The notes under the pieces are model-generated. The model worked only from the letters and a program-made list of their open reading frames with translations. It had not been told where the DNA came from and searched no databases. From contig NW_024067676.1 of NCBI RefSeq assembly GCF_009389715.1, positions 1,617,501 to 1,681,500 of the forward strand: a DNA stretch of 64,000 bases. Direction: 5' to 3'. Within the stretch, counting starts at the first letter, position 1. Every line of letters starts with the position of its first letter. The stretch is from Phoenix dactylifera. Lineage: Eukaryota; Streptophyta; Magnoliopsida; Arecales; Arecaceae. The translations under genes and the position numbers were made by a program. Positions 22,701-34,540 of this stretch are shown here, piece after piece.

Positions 22701-25700
22701 TTAAGCATTATTTTAGACTGCCAAGCAAACTAAATGACTGCTCGGTCTTTAGATGGGTGTTGCTAAATAATTTAGCATTTCGGTCTTTAAACATTCAATT
22801 AGCTCTTTTAGATAAGCTTGCATCGGAATTCATATATAGAGTCCAAACTAAATCCTCGTCCTACACTAAGCAGACCCTGTCTTGTTGCATGACCACGAAA
22901 ATGAGGTGCAGTTGCCTCAATAATCCATTATGGTTATCACCCTCAATTTATGAAGACATGCAAGTGAAACTAAAGCACAGAATTTTCAATGTAAATCAAC
23001 ATCATAAATTAGATGACTGATGTTGCTTTTTCATAAGGAAATCTTGAGTGGGAGTTCTCAATCCCTTCTGAAAACTCCCAACTACATGAGACTAATGTTA
23101 CATAATGCATTTTTTGTTATAGTCTTGCAAGGGCCCTTTCTCATTGTCTAAAGTCTATTAATAATGCAGAAAAATCTTACAGGGGTGCTTCAAATATGTG
23201 GTGAGAGAAGGGTTAAAACAATGTTGGACTCATTCATTGAGATCCCTGTCCTTCAATTCAATATGTTAATCATAACTCTTCATGATGAAAGAACTCATGC
23301 ATGTAATATAAAAAGATTGGATTGAAGGAGCACTCAACCAAAAATAACTGGGAGTAGATGCACAAATTAACAATAGAATGACTTCATCTCTTTGGACATC
23401 TTCAATTATTTCATCAATGATCTTAGGTAAAATGAGGTGCTTGATACATACATTGACTTTAAAGCAGTTCACTTCCCTGACTAGCTTCTGACAAATCATG
23501 GTACTTGTAATCAGGTTCCAGAAGTACTGAAATTACTTGCCAACCATGTTCAGCCAGCTTTCAGGTACATCTTGTCTCAAAGTTCCTAGTACTTGTAAAT
23601 GTCACTCCTTGGAATGTTTCTGTTATAGCTTAAGGAATGGCACACCATTTTCCTACCATAAATTTTTATTTGTTTGTGCCTACTTGCTGCCAAATTGAGC
23701 TGACCATTGTGCATAATGCCCAGTGCTTCAAATAAAAAACCAGAGTTTTAGAATTTTGTGAATAATATGTGCACCAGAACTATTTTTTTTCGATAATTTA
23801 TTTTTAACTAGTTTTTTTGTATAAAATAAAAAGAAAACACTGTTTTTTATAGCTACATTAGTTTGACAAAGTTTACATGTGCTCTTTATATCTGTGGTTG
23901 TTGATCTGACCTCCAATTGGTACATTCTGTTTTCTGGTGTCATTCTATGTCAGTTTGGTGATTGTTTTTTTGTGACACGTGTGTGCATTTACTTCACGTG
24001 TGTTTTACCATATAGAAACCATGCTGTGATGCATGAGAACATGTTTTTTTTTTTTTTTTGCATTGTACCAGATTCGCTCAATTCATATATTGTAGCTTAA
24101 GGATAATATCTGATGCCTTTGTATGGATCATGGAACAGAATATTAATATCCAATGCCTGTTTCACAGACTACCAATCAATCAGGATGAGGAAATCAAGTA
24201 TCGTCTGCATTTTCAGAACAAGTTACCTCAGGAGATTTTCACATTCAGCAGAATTGTATCAGCAGACAGGATGGGACTTCAGATAGCTATAATGGATTCT
24301 AATTTAAAGGAGGTTATCACTTCCAATCCCTGGTCCTCAGTTAAGGTTGAGATTGTTGTTGTTAATGGTGATTTTGATCGTGATGGACAAAAAAATTGGA
24401 CGGAGGAAGAGTTTAAAAATAAAGTGGTAACTCAAAGAGGTAACAGAGGACCATTGTTGGTGGGAGAACTAGTTATTAAGCTGAACAATGGGATTGGTTG
24501 GCTTGCTTGTGCCAATTTTACAGATAACTCCAGTTGGACGAGAAGTCAGAAGTTCAGGCTGGCTGTGAGAATTTGTCAAAGTGGGAACATTGAAGAGAGA
24601 GTTCAAGAAGGAATAAGCGAGCCTTTTAGGGTAAAAGAACGCCGTCTGGAATGTAAGTTCATCTCATGTTGAATTTGTTTACCCTTTAACTACTTAAAGG
24701 TGAAAACAAAAGACAACTCATTTAAATGACTTACTATAGGAGACCAATCTTTTTGTTGGAATATATGCCGGGATGCACCATCGATATTTTGTTTCTAATG
24801 AACATCTTATGATACCACACAGGTACTATTGCTAGCAAGTTAACATCATGTTTCCATTGCATTCAGGCCCATGACTCCCTAATTGACAAGTTTGTTTGCA
24901 GTAGTGAGGTCTTCAACTGAACCATGCTTACCCATGAAAAATGTGATAATAATAGTAGTCAAAATCCAAGTTAGAAAATTAGTTTAATTTTCTAGCTAAG
25001 AAAGCTGTAATTTTATTGAAGTCATGCCACCTTTTCTCATGAAGAAAAGGGATTATGTTGAAAGTTGAAACTTTTAAGTGAATAGGGAATGACGCCACAT
25101 TTGATAAGCATGTGTGAGCATCAACTGAATCAAGTAAACTATTTCTTTTGGCTGTTTTGTTTATAATTTTCTTAGTTAAAGGTGGTTTTGCTAATGCTTT
25201 CCAGTGCAGTATTTTTATGGTTCATGGAGATCAGGTAGCTAAGTGAAAAGCTGTCATTATACTGAAAATGATATAATATCACAATAAGGTGGCTTCCAGT
25301 TGTTGTCCATTAAGGAATGGGCTTTTCCACCTGAAATGGGCCCTCAAGGATGTAATGGATGTAAAGTTGCGGCCAAGAAATAGACAATTGGGTGAAAGTA
25401 TTGAACTGCTGAGCTGATTGGTCACCAGCATGCAGTCATCTAGAATTTAAGAGGAAAGGATGTCCTAAAAGTGCAGCTCTCTTGCAATTCCTATGATCTC
25501 TGTTTTGTATAAAATATTAAATGCGGTATTGTTTCCATTTAGTATGTATCTTTCTCATACGATCAGCACACAGGCATTTTGATATCAGTTAGAAACCTGC
25601 ATGGAGAATGAACATGACGAAAGTTTAAGCAACCTGTAAGTGTGTAAGTAATTGCTCCTTTGTTTCTCTGTGTTCTCGGTAAACGGGTCAGTAACAGGAT

Positions 25701-28700
25701 TATTCTGTCTTGGAAAATGTCTTCAGATATACTGGATTGCATGTAAATAATCAGTGTAAGGACTTCATGTATATGATACATGTAAATATATGTGGAGAGT
25801 ACAACAAACTTAGACTAACAAAGACAAATGGAAAATATGATAATTATATTTCTATTAATATGGTTAGTCAACTTTGGCTACACTTATTCTTACGTTGAAG
25901 TTGTCTTGTGATAATTTCAGCAAATCAAAAGCATCATCCTCCATTGCTGACTGATGAGGTGTGGCGTTTGGAGAATATAATGAGAAACGGTGTTTTACAC
26001 AAGAGGCTTGAGAAAGGTGGGATCCATACTGTGCAGCAATTCTTACAAGCCTTCACTACGGATCCTGAATGGCTGCGAACTGTAAGCAAGTCTCCAATAA
26101 ATATTCTAGCTAAGATATTGTTGTAGGGCACGAACTTATAAAATTTTACATCTATTCTGTCAATTTTTAGTTACTTTGTGATGAAGTATCGAAGAAAGGA
26201 ATTTCAAACAAGAGGTGGGATGCAATTATTGCGCATGCTAAGGAATGTCTCATAGGCGACGAACTTTGTACTCATAATGTTGCAGGACAGAACATGGGTG
26301 ACTTTACTACATCTCCACAGGTGTTTTGATTCAGAAACTAATCCAAGAAATTGATTTATCGTGGTTCTTACATATATATTTCATAAGTCATGCAACTGTT
26401 TTCTGAACTGATCAAATTTGAGAAGTTAGTGTTAGACTCTGAGAAGTACTGGTAACTATTCAAAAGATAAGAGCTGGTAACAAGGATTATTTTATCTTTC
26501 TGACACTGCATATGAACCTGCCCACAAGCCTCATACTTTGATAGCTACTTCATAGCTCAATGTACCACTTATTTGAAACACGATAGCTACTGTCCCATAC
26601 TATCACAAAAACCTGTTTGCTTTGTTAGAGAGGTAGAACTGGAAGATCTTTAAATAGATTCATGTTTATGCTTCACTGTTTGTGCTTGATATTAGTGTAC
26701 CTGTTGCATAGCTTCACATTTACTATTTTGATACATTTATGATTTATCCATATCTAATCTAGAGTACTGGTGGATGCACTAATTTTACAACGTTGAATGA
26801 TTCCAGACTGATTTAAACCAATACATGCCAACCTCCTCTAAGGCCAAAACATGACCTTTCTACTATATATAAAGAAAACTCTAAAAGTTGGACATGAGAA
26901 GCCGGACTCCACAAAAGTGAAGCCTCTGTCTAATAATTACAGTTTTCTGGAATAGCAGGAGGTTTTTAATAAAAAATTCCACAATGGAACCTATGCTATA
27001 TAAGAGATAAATACTAAAATATCTTTGTTTCCACAAATACTAGACTTATCATGTGCAATGCATGTGACAAAGACTAGTATTATAGAATGATACTGTAGAC
27101 ACCTCCTAGTTGTCGTAATTCGTAGCTACTTGCTTCATTGACTAACTTATATCCCTATCCTTCATCTTTACCATCATCACACACCCTCTAATCCGGTATA
27201 TAGGGCTGCAACTCAAGCAGGTTGGATAAGGTTGAGGGTAAACCCTAAACCAACTCAACCTTTAAACACCTCAACCTTTACCCAATCCAACCTGGTCTTG
27301 GGTTGGGATTTCTCTGACCCAATCGTATGTATCTTAAGCTTAATTTAAGCTGGATTGGCTTAGTTGGCTCGAGCTGGGTTAGTTGGGTTGTATCATGTTA
27401 ATTGGATTAAATCAAGTTAAATAGTAAATTTAAGATAAGGGAAAGGTTTGGGAGTTGGGACATTTTTTGTTAGAATAAATACTTGTTCAATTGAGGCCTC
27501 AATTAGTCCTGAATTTTAATGGTACATTTACAAATAATTTAATATGATTAAAATATATAAACAAATAACTAATACATATGAAACATAAATTTGAATTATT
27601 TATTTTATTTAAATATTCTAGGTTGGATCGAGTTGGGTTGCGTTGAATGTCATCCCTAACAAAACCTTACTTAAGGTTGGGTTGCAATTTTTGAGCCGAA
27701 GCCCAACCCAAATTTATAAAATCTCAACCCAACCCTACCTAATGAGCAGCTTGAGCTGGTGGATTTGGGTTAGCCCAAGTTGAAACCCTACCGATATCTT
27801 CATAATTTTTTCCTTGATTTTCTATTTTATCCCTTTTTTTTATTTTTCTCATTAAAAAGCTTTTAAGGATCCCTTAATCTAACCTTAACCCTATCATAAT
27901 CACCCGATCTGACCCAATTTGACGTGATCCTACCCGATTCATCCTAACTGGTCCAACTTGATCTTGCACGATCCAACCTAATCTTACATGATTCGACTTG
28001 ATCCTACATGATCTGACCAATAGATCCAACTTGATCCAAATGATTCAACCGATCCTACCTAATCTTGCTCGATTTAACCTGATCCAGCTTAATCATACTA
28101 ATTTGATCTGGTTAATCCTTCTTAATTCAACCATTCTTACCCAATCTAAATTGATCTACATGTTTGGACCTGATTCAACCCCGATCCTGTATATCCTACC
28201 TAACCCAAGCTTAATTAACCTAGCCCTAGGGCCAAACATAACTCATACACATAAAAAGCCTAAAAATCTACTCTTAAATTGAAATTAGATCCAGCTTAAG
28301 GTCCATGTAGGCTTAGAATAAGCCCAAATTTCATAGCCTCATCAATATCATCCTTGATATCCTCACCACCTTTTCCTTAGCATAGGTGCACATAGTGAAG
28401 ATTGAGGAATATTCCATCACGTGGGCTACTTTCTTTTTGCCTCAATCCTCTTGTCCTTGGACCACTTGGGACTACTTGTTTATGAGTGTGAAAATTGGCA
28501 GTCTAGCATCCCTCCATCTCATTTTTGTGATGATTTTCCATAACTAACTCAATCCCTCATCCTCTCTCCATGTGCCATGTGCTTTCCCAAGGGCATACAA
28601 CCATTCTTGCATGAATTCCTACCTCAAATAAGGATAAAGGAGAGATCTTTTCCACAACGAACTCTCCTTCTCCTTGATGCCAAATCTGCTACACGCATTG

Positions 28701-31700
28701 GCTTGGTATTGCTGTTTTGTGTTGGGCCCTTATATCTCTCCCTAGAAATCCCTTCAATGCTTAAAACCTTTCTTGGATCTAGTCCTAACCACATCAAGCC
28801 CACTCAATTCTCATCCATTTGATCTCTTTCTCCTTCCTCTACAAAACCCTAGCCTTCTATATGTCCTCCACACCATCAATCCAAGAGAGGAGGGAAGTAG
28901 CCTTTTTCTAACATCTAGCACTTCTCTCCATCCTTGGATCATAATCTCCCTCTTCATCCCAGCCCTTCACCCAATCTTTTCATCCTAACAATCCAAACAA
29001 ACATAGATTTGGGAAACATATCCCTACAAATTCTCAATTATCCATATCATTAATTCAAGCCACCTCCTTATTAGCCAACAACTAGCTTCCACCTTATAAC
29101 CAAGTACCGAACCGGTACCAAACCGGTTCGGCTGGTTCGGCCGGGTTTCGGCTACGACGCCATTTTTTTCTGGCTGCGGGCAAGCACGAGCGTGCGCAAA
29201 AAATGCCACAGCATAGCTACAGTGGTATTAAATGCTGCTATAATGATATTGTAGCTGCACTGTAATGGTACTATAGCTACACTGTAGCTGTTACAGTGAC
29301 ATTAAATGCCGCTATAAAGATACTATAGCTGCACTGTAGCTGTTACAGTGGCATTTAATGATACTGTAGAACCACATTATTGCCACAGCGCGGAGCTACT
29401 ATCCTACGCAATTCGAAGCATCTCACGGGTTAGATTTTGCTGCCGACATATTCGGATAGGCCTCTCCACAGTTGTATTATCAGCTAGAGAACATCTCTCA
29501 AAGCTAAAGCTTTAGCAAGATTGCTTATAATTCGGCACACGTTCCTCATAGGATGAACATACAAAGACTAAGCCACCACTTGGTTAGAGGGGTGGGTTAA
29601 TGTGTCTTCTGATTATACTAATAATCTGGATATCTACGAGAGGCATTGCCACTCGGCCCGATTTTAGATATCAGTATGTATGTTGGACTTTAAAAGTATG
29701 TAATTGATTGTATCTTGATTTGAAGTTATTTTATGTTGTTCATTTTATGATTTGCATCATTTTAAAGCAATAGATGCATTATCTAGGATAAATCGGGATC
29801 ATAGAAATATCAAAAAATATCAAAAAAATTATCAAAAAAAATATCACATTAGAATTAAATTCATAGAAAAAGATCGAAAAGAAAAAGAACTACAAAAAAA
29901 ATAGGGTATGCCGGTCAGTGAACTGGCATGCCCTATCGGTTCGGCCCAAACCGATACTGAACCGTACAAGGCGCCGACCAGTATAGGTCTCGATACCGGT
30001 TCGGCGAACCTTGGTACCGAGTGTCAATACATTCAACTGGCCCCATACTGAGCGTACCAATATAGTAATAAATTGGTACCAATATGGGGTCTAGCATCGA
30101 GACGGCATACCTTGCTTTCAACTTTCATCCTCTACCTCATCCATCCCACATCCATGGCCCTCTCCCCTCCAACACCATTAAACTTAAGCCTTCTCCAATC
30201 AAGCTACCTTCAAGACAAGCAAGAAGACCTACTCCTTTGTTGGGGTTCTCTCTAAGTGGAGACCCAATACCAAAGAGGGTGGTGGAGGAAGCAGCCGAAG
30301 AACCTGGAGGCACTATAGCCTCTTTCATCTCCTTTAGTGCATTTCTTCAAGTATTTGCATTTTTTTATTTTTATAATATTTTTTGGATTATTTTCTACAT
30401 GTATTTTATAGCATCTACCAATCTAGATGTAGGCTTGGTTTCATGCTTAAACATGACCTTGGAAGCATATGGACCCTTAAGGACCTCCTTTGTTGGAAAA
30501 ATAGGGGTGGTGCACCATAGGGTCCTTCCGCCACCGTAACTTAAAACCCAACCCCAAGACTTATCCATGGTTCAAGGTGTCCTAGGCACCTTTTCTATAG
30601 TAAAAGCCCAGGTGGTGGCTCCATTAGGTGCCCGCAAAGGCGCAAATATTGTATGCAATACCCATTTAAAACATAGCACTAAATTTGCATTCCGACATTA
30701 TTTTGTCATGGAAAAATTGCAATTTGCTGTAACTTGGGAATAAGTCAGAAACTAAAAGCTTGATATTTTTATTGAGTCAACATAAACCTTGGGAAAAAAT
30801 GCTGTGATGAAATCTCTAAGAATATTGAAAATGATTTTACATTATGTCAGAGAACATTGCTACTAGGATTTTATACCATACAATCTTGCAAATATCCTGC
30901 AACAGAATTTAGCAGTCATCTGAGTTGAGATTCTGATGTAACCTAGGTTAAGGTCTTAGTGTTACAATTTTGAAGGATTACAGATGAGGTGATACAAGTT
31001 GAATCAAAGAGGAAAAAAATACAGATGAGGTGTTAAAAGACTCTCTTAGCTTTCTTCAAGATTATATCCAAACGCTACAGAAAAAGGTATTATTTCAAAG
31101 GAAGCATTCCTAGAGTTTCTTTGGTTAAGGAATATTGAGGTTTTGGTGGAATATTTAATTGTGGTGGAAGGAAAGGGATGTCGATTATGTGGTTTGAGGA
31201 AATCTATCTCAAGTCTGATCTGATTTATTTCTACTTTTGCGTAAAACTGATTTTGTAGGAGGAAAATATGTATTTTCAACTCGCTGCGAAACAACAAAAG
31301 AAGGGGAACAGTTTTTTTTTCCAGATACATGTAATAGAAAAAGGTAAACAATTGAGAATTGAAGGAAAGCAAATCTATTTCTGTGCATACCCTGGCTTTT
31401 TGGATACCTAGGCAGCTAATCCCTTAATCACCAAGGTGAGCTACTAAGGGGCCAGGCAGACCTTTGAAATTGAAGTTCTGCAATAATTGATTATATTATA
31501 AAAAAATGATAAATATATACATATAAGTAAAGCTAGTTCTCAAAAAAAAAATACTAAAAGCTTTAAATTGCAAAAAACCTAACTTATCGTAGACAAAAAA
31601 ACAGGGTTAGGTAAGACCCTTTAGCTAATGCCAATAATAAATAAATGAAAGAAGAATTTAGCTAAGAAGAGGAAGAGGAGGAATTTGAATTCTCAATTGT

Positions 31701-32990
31701 ATAAAAGAAGAAAAGATTAGGACAAAGAGGAGGAAAACAAAGAGGAGAAAATTTATTTTGAGGGATTTTGAGTGTCTTTGTTCTAGCTGGAGCTTGAATA
31801 TTGTGCTCATGCTTCCGTCTCCCTTTTGTTTATCAATTGATACAATAGAAGAGAAGAGATGGGAATATGTTAAAGATTATGGAGTAAATTGCATGATTTC
31901 TTAGATGTTGATTTTAACTTCCATATATCACTGTTGTCTTGTAGAGCTACTACCAATTTTATTATTAAAATAATTAACTGTAGAATATATAAATCAAGAT
32001 ACATACAAATGGTCACATGGACTACTAATTGTATATCAGTCACCTGCATCAATAAGATAATACATAGAGAAACCTGAGCAAGAAATTGATGTCCCAAGCT
32101 AACAAGCAGCTCATTACTGTATGTCATGGGATCTAAACAATTTGATGCCCTCCTTCCTCAGGCTCATAAAAGTCCCTGTTTATGGTTTGTGACAATATTG
32201 CTTCCTCTGAATTACACGAGACCCCGTCGATGTGGACAGCGTATTGTGCATCACAGAGAAACCTGAGCAAGAAATTGTTCTAAATATCGGCTCTCTTCAT
32301 TCAATGCATGTATTTATTTTGTTTTATAGTTTATACTCTATAAAGTGCTCTTGTAGTTCATCTTAAACAATACTATTCTCGTTTTGCAGGATCTTGTAAT
32401 GCAGATGGGTGATTTACCAGTCGGCAGCATTCCCACACCCACCAGGACAGCAACTGCTATCATTCCAGTGCCACTGAATCCTGACTACCCAGCCAGACAT
32501 TATGGTAGTTAACGTTTACTAATCTTGTGCAATATCATTAAGTTCCATTATCTCCCCGACTGCTGCTTGATTGATGTTGAAACTTCTGACAGATGAATCA
32601 GCTGCCCATTGGGGTTTCCAGCATCCTAATCAAGACCTTTCAGATGAACAGGGATTCTATCAGGTTCAGCAGCCTCTTTCCTTCCAAGCAAATAGTCCCG
32701 ACACAGCTGACATTTGTTATGGGAACGCATTTAGATCCATGCATACCAGTGGAAGGGACAGGAATATGCCTGATGAATCGGAGGTAATGTTCTTGGAATT
32801 CCGGCAGCCTGATTTTTGTGGTGCGGCTGTCCCAACATCTCCTCGGAAGTGGGCTAAGCTGATCTATGGCCTCAAATTTTGGATTTTAATGAGCAAGCAT
32901 ATAGCCGCCAGAAGGCCAGGAGTTGTGCATCTGGAGTGTCCAAACATGGTGCCAACTAGTTGCCTTCATGCACTTGGAGCAGGGTGGTGA
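19716..32990 (+). CDS. CBP60: CBP60-like calmodulin-binding protein, copy A, internally shortened (8 exons, 504 aa)
   Basis: Exons: 19716-19807, 19949-20012, 23515-23564, 24168-24652, 25921-26081, 26171-26320, 32390-32504, 32593-32990 (1515 nt, one open frame). CBP60 proteins are plant-specific, mostly nuclear; several bind calmodulin and DNA in immune signalling. Visible: basic start MAPKRLPP, central core YRLHFQNKLP ... NFTDNSSWTRSQKFRL, linker DEVWRLENI ... HTVQQFLQAF, and a basic helix RKWAKLIYGLKF ... KHIAARR near the C-terminus, the probable calmodulin site. Compared with copy B, exon 6 lacks 66 nt (22 codons) and B's exons 7 and 8 (318 nt) are absent. Both losses keep the frame, so the gene may be expressed, but the end of the conserved core (FNSIYQL ... 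LVDYCKKLAFENP in B) is gone. The intron replacing the lost exons is 6.1 kb and full of transposon sequence. It could be a neofunctionalised gene or an early pseudogene. Confidence 0.8.
20095..20290 (+). repeat. Dispersed-repeat-like segment with 'TAGTCCCACATCGG'
   Basis: The block beginning GTGTTTAGTCCCACATCGG and running through TTTTTGGGTGAGGTCCTGGG to CACACACACCGAG resembles the short 'tcccacatcgg' repeats common near plant genes (TRIM or LTR-related). It sits in intron 2 of CBP60-A. Exact ends and class are not resolved. Confidence 0.45.
20496..20855. mobile_element. hAT-like MITE with perfect 8-bp target duplication, intron 2 of CBP60-A
   Basis: The 360-bp element is flanked by identical CCTAGGAT at 20488-20495 and 20856-20863. 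Its ends are short, imperfect inverted repeats (CATGGTCTG at the left, CAAGATCTG read from the right). The interior is a degenerate array of TACCG(A/T)-type units on both strands. An 8-bp duplication points to the hAT superfamily. No transposase is encoded. Confidence 0.8.
21060..21930 (+). repeat. Direct duplication inside intron 2 of CBP60-A, split by a MITE
   Basis: A segment at about 21075-21294 plus 21592-21640 recurs at about 21660-21930: both contain GTTTAGGTTTAG(G/A)TAG, TTTCTATTTGAATCTTT, TAATTTGTGCTTAGG and TTGTAGTTCTTATTTT in order. Copy B has a single related segment near 36060-36220. The MITE at 21295-21591 interrupts only the first copy. Confidence 0.8.
21295..21591. mobile_element. 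Tourist-like MITE (297 bp) in intron 2 of CBP60-A
   Basis: Terminal inverted repeats GGGTATGTTTGGAAAATCCA at the left and GGGGCCTGTTTGGGAAATCC read from the right. It is flanked by TTA on the left and TAA on the right. An unoccupied duplicate of the same site lies about 600 bp downstream (near 21885-21900), where the flanks join as CCTTAATGTTAT. This gives direct support for the boundaries and a TA (or TWA) target duplication. It fits PIF/Harbinger (Tourist) MITEs. Confidence 0.82.
26859..27077 (+). mobile_element. Short non-autonomous Helitron-like element in intron 6 of CBP60-A
   Basis: Starts TCTACTATATATAAAG, typical of plant Helitron 5' ends, and finishes in CTAG followed by T. Just inside the 3' end is a short hairpin (CATGTGCAATGCATGTG, stem with two G-T pairs). 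The expected A before the 5' TC is T here. Length is 219 bp with no coding capacity. Confidence 0.55.
27201..27790. mobile_element. hAT-like non-autonomous element in intron 6 of CBP60-A
   Basis: Ends TAGGGCTGCAACTCAAGC and, inverted, TAGGGTTTCAACTTGGGC match at 13 of 18 positions. They are flanked by CCGGTATA and CCGATATC (6 of 8 bases alike), an aged 8-bp target duplication. The TAGGG start and 8-bp duplication fit hAT. The interior is rich in GGTTGGGTTG / CAACCCAACC motifs. Confidence 0.7.
27850..28250 (+). repeat. Degenerate GATCC-type short repeat array
   Basis: Irregular, roughly 10-13-bp units of the type (T/C)GATCC(A/T)AC(C/T)T recur dozens of times with variable spacing. It lies in intron 6 of CBP60-A, next to the hAT-like element. 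No coding sense or known repeat family is recognised. Confidence 0.6.
29101..30114. mobile_element. hAT-like non-autonomous element, 1.0 kb, in intron 6 of CBP60-A
   Basis: Starts CAAGTACCGAACCGGTACC and ends, read inverted, CAAGGTATGCCGTCTCGATG. The flanks CTTATAAC (29093-29100) and CTTTCAAC (30115-30122) share 6 of 8 bases. The subterminal DNA is dense in CCGAACCGGTACCG on both sides. The interior has no transposase. The same CAAG end type and TACCG-rich body occur in other elements of this window. Confidence 0.65.
29195..29370 (+). repeat. Degenerate tandem repeat inside the hAT-like element
   Basis: About three units of roughly 50-60 bp built from ATAGCTGCACTGTAGCTGTTACAGTG and ATTAAATGC(C/T)GCTATAA-type blocks. 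Many sub-blocks are themselves palindromic (CACTGTAGCTGTTACAGTG). It is nested in the element at 29101-30114. Confidence 0.65.
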
Positions 32991-34492
32991 GAGCTGAGAA
33001 CAGCATTTGACTACGAAGATTGCTCAAAAAAACATCTGACCAAGGAAGCAAAGAGGGATAGGAGGATCTATCTCTCACATTTTCACTGTATTTGCACGTT
33101 AGAAGAGTCGAAAAGTTGAAAATAGTAGTAATCATGCTGCAGAACTTTCAGTTTCTTGTTATATGTGTGAAATTTTAGTATATACCAGCTTCATTTCTAG
33201 TACTATTGCGGTCAATTTATAGGTGATAAAGGGACAAAAATGTTATGTAATTTGGAATAATGATTTGTATAACTTGTGTGCTACTTCAATTCTAGTTCCT
33301 TTATTTGAATTATCAGCATCCATTCGCTTCCTCTCCGGTCTTCTATTGTGCAAGTAAATGCCTTTTTTTTCCTATCTTTTGTAGTTGTGGAATTGAATGT
33401 TACCTGCAGAGTAGATAAAGATGGAAAGCTTGCTGAGCTTGGTATCAGCAATGAGGTTTTCCTCAAAGTTGGCTGTACATGCTCACATGTATCACTTTTA
33501 TTCTCTAAAATATTTTCCGTGCAATCATTTTTTATCCGAACAAGAGTTCTGTAAGAGCTAGATCTTTCTGAATTAGCATTACATCCAGATGCATCTCTCC
33601 TCAATCATATTATTATATCCAATTAATAACAATATAGTTTTTTTCGTAACTTAGATTGAATCTTAATGTCTCACAATCCGAATTTATTAGAAGGTCAAAG
33701 GAGTGGCATTTCATTTTTGGAGATCATCCGTATAAGATAAAAAAGGAAACTCCAGATATTTGCTATATTTCTTTTTGAATGAGATCTCAATTCCAACTAC
33801 GGTTTGGTTTCTATGGTTGCTAGAATTTTATTAGTGCTTGATATTCCAACAAATCCTGCTACAGCTCTGGGTATTGTTGGAATTTGATGCAAATAAATTA
33901 CCAAGGATGTCATCGGTGCTGGAATTGGACCTGATCCCATAAGTTAGATTGACCTGAACCTGTCTTCCGCCTCCATTTCATTATCCTGTTTAGCCTACAC
34001 AAGTTTAGGCTTGGCTTTATGCTAAAGCCTCTCAGGTTGTCCTCGCATGTTTGGTCTTTAATTTTGAATGGAGCCCAACCAGATTACTAAGAATCAAGTA
34101 GAACTACAGAAAGCATATTGGTTTAGCAGACGGAATTGAACAAAAAGAACATGTTACTTGAAAGCAGAAAGGATGGGATTGTAGTTATGAGCCTTCTCAT
34201 AAAATGATCCGAGCTTCAATTCTTTGCTTTCACATTTTCAGCTTTTTTTCATTTTCTGTCTTTTTTTTTTTTTTTTTTTTGTGGATTGTAAATAATAGAA
34301 ACAATCAATTGAGCTATAAATAACTGACCTTTCTTGGCCGACCTGCAGACAGAGCAGACGGGTAAGATACTCCTATTGGCACTTTCCACTATTTGAGATT
34401 TAAAATTAAAACTTGTAATGGATTTGGAACAGGTTTGGAATTTCCCCCCTCCCGAATTTCTACTACCCGAAATTGATTATATATAATATACA

Positions 34493-34540
<48 letters not shown>

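Noticed and set aside
27235..27300. Telomere-like AAACCCTAAACC motif
   Set aside because: It is a single short stretch inside a hAT-like element rich in CAACCCAACC, not an array of telomere repeats.
29101..30114. Interpretation as an LTR retrotransposon or solo LTR
   Set aside because: Ends are inverted and not direct repeats, there is no TG...CA border, and the flanks suggest an 8-bp and not a 5-bp duplication.
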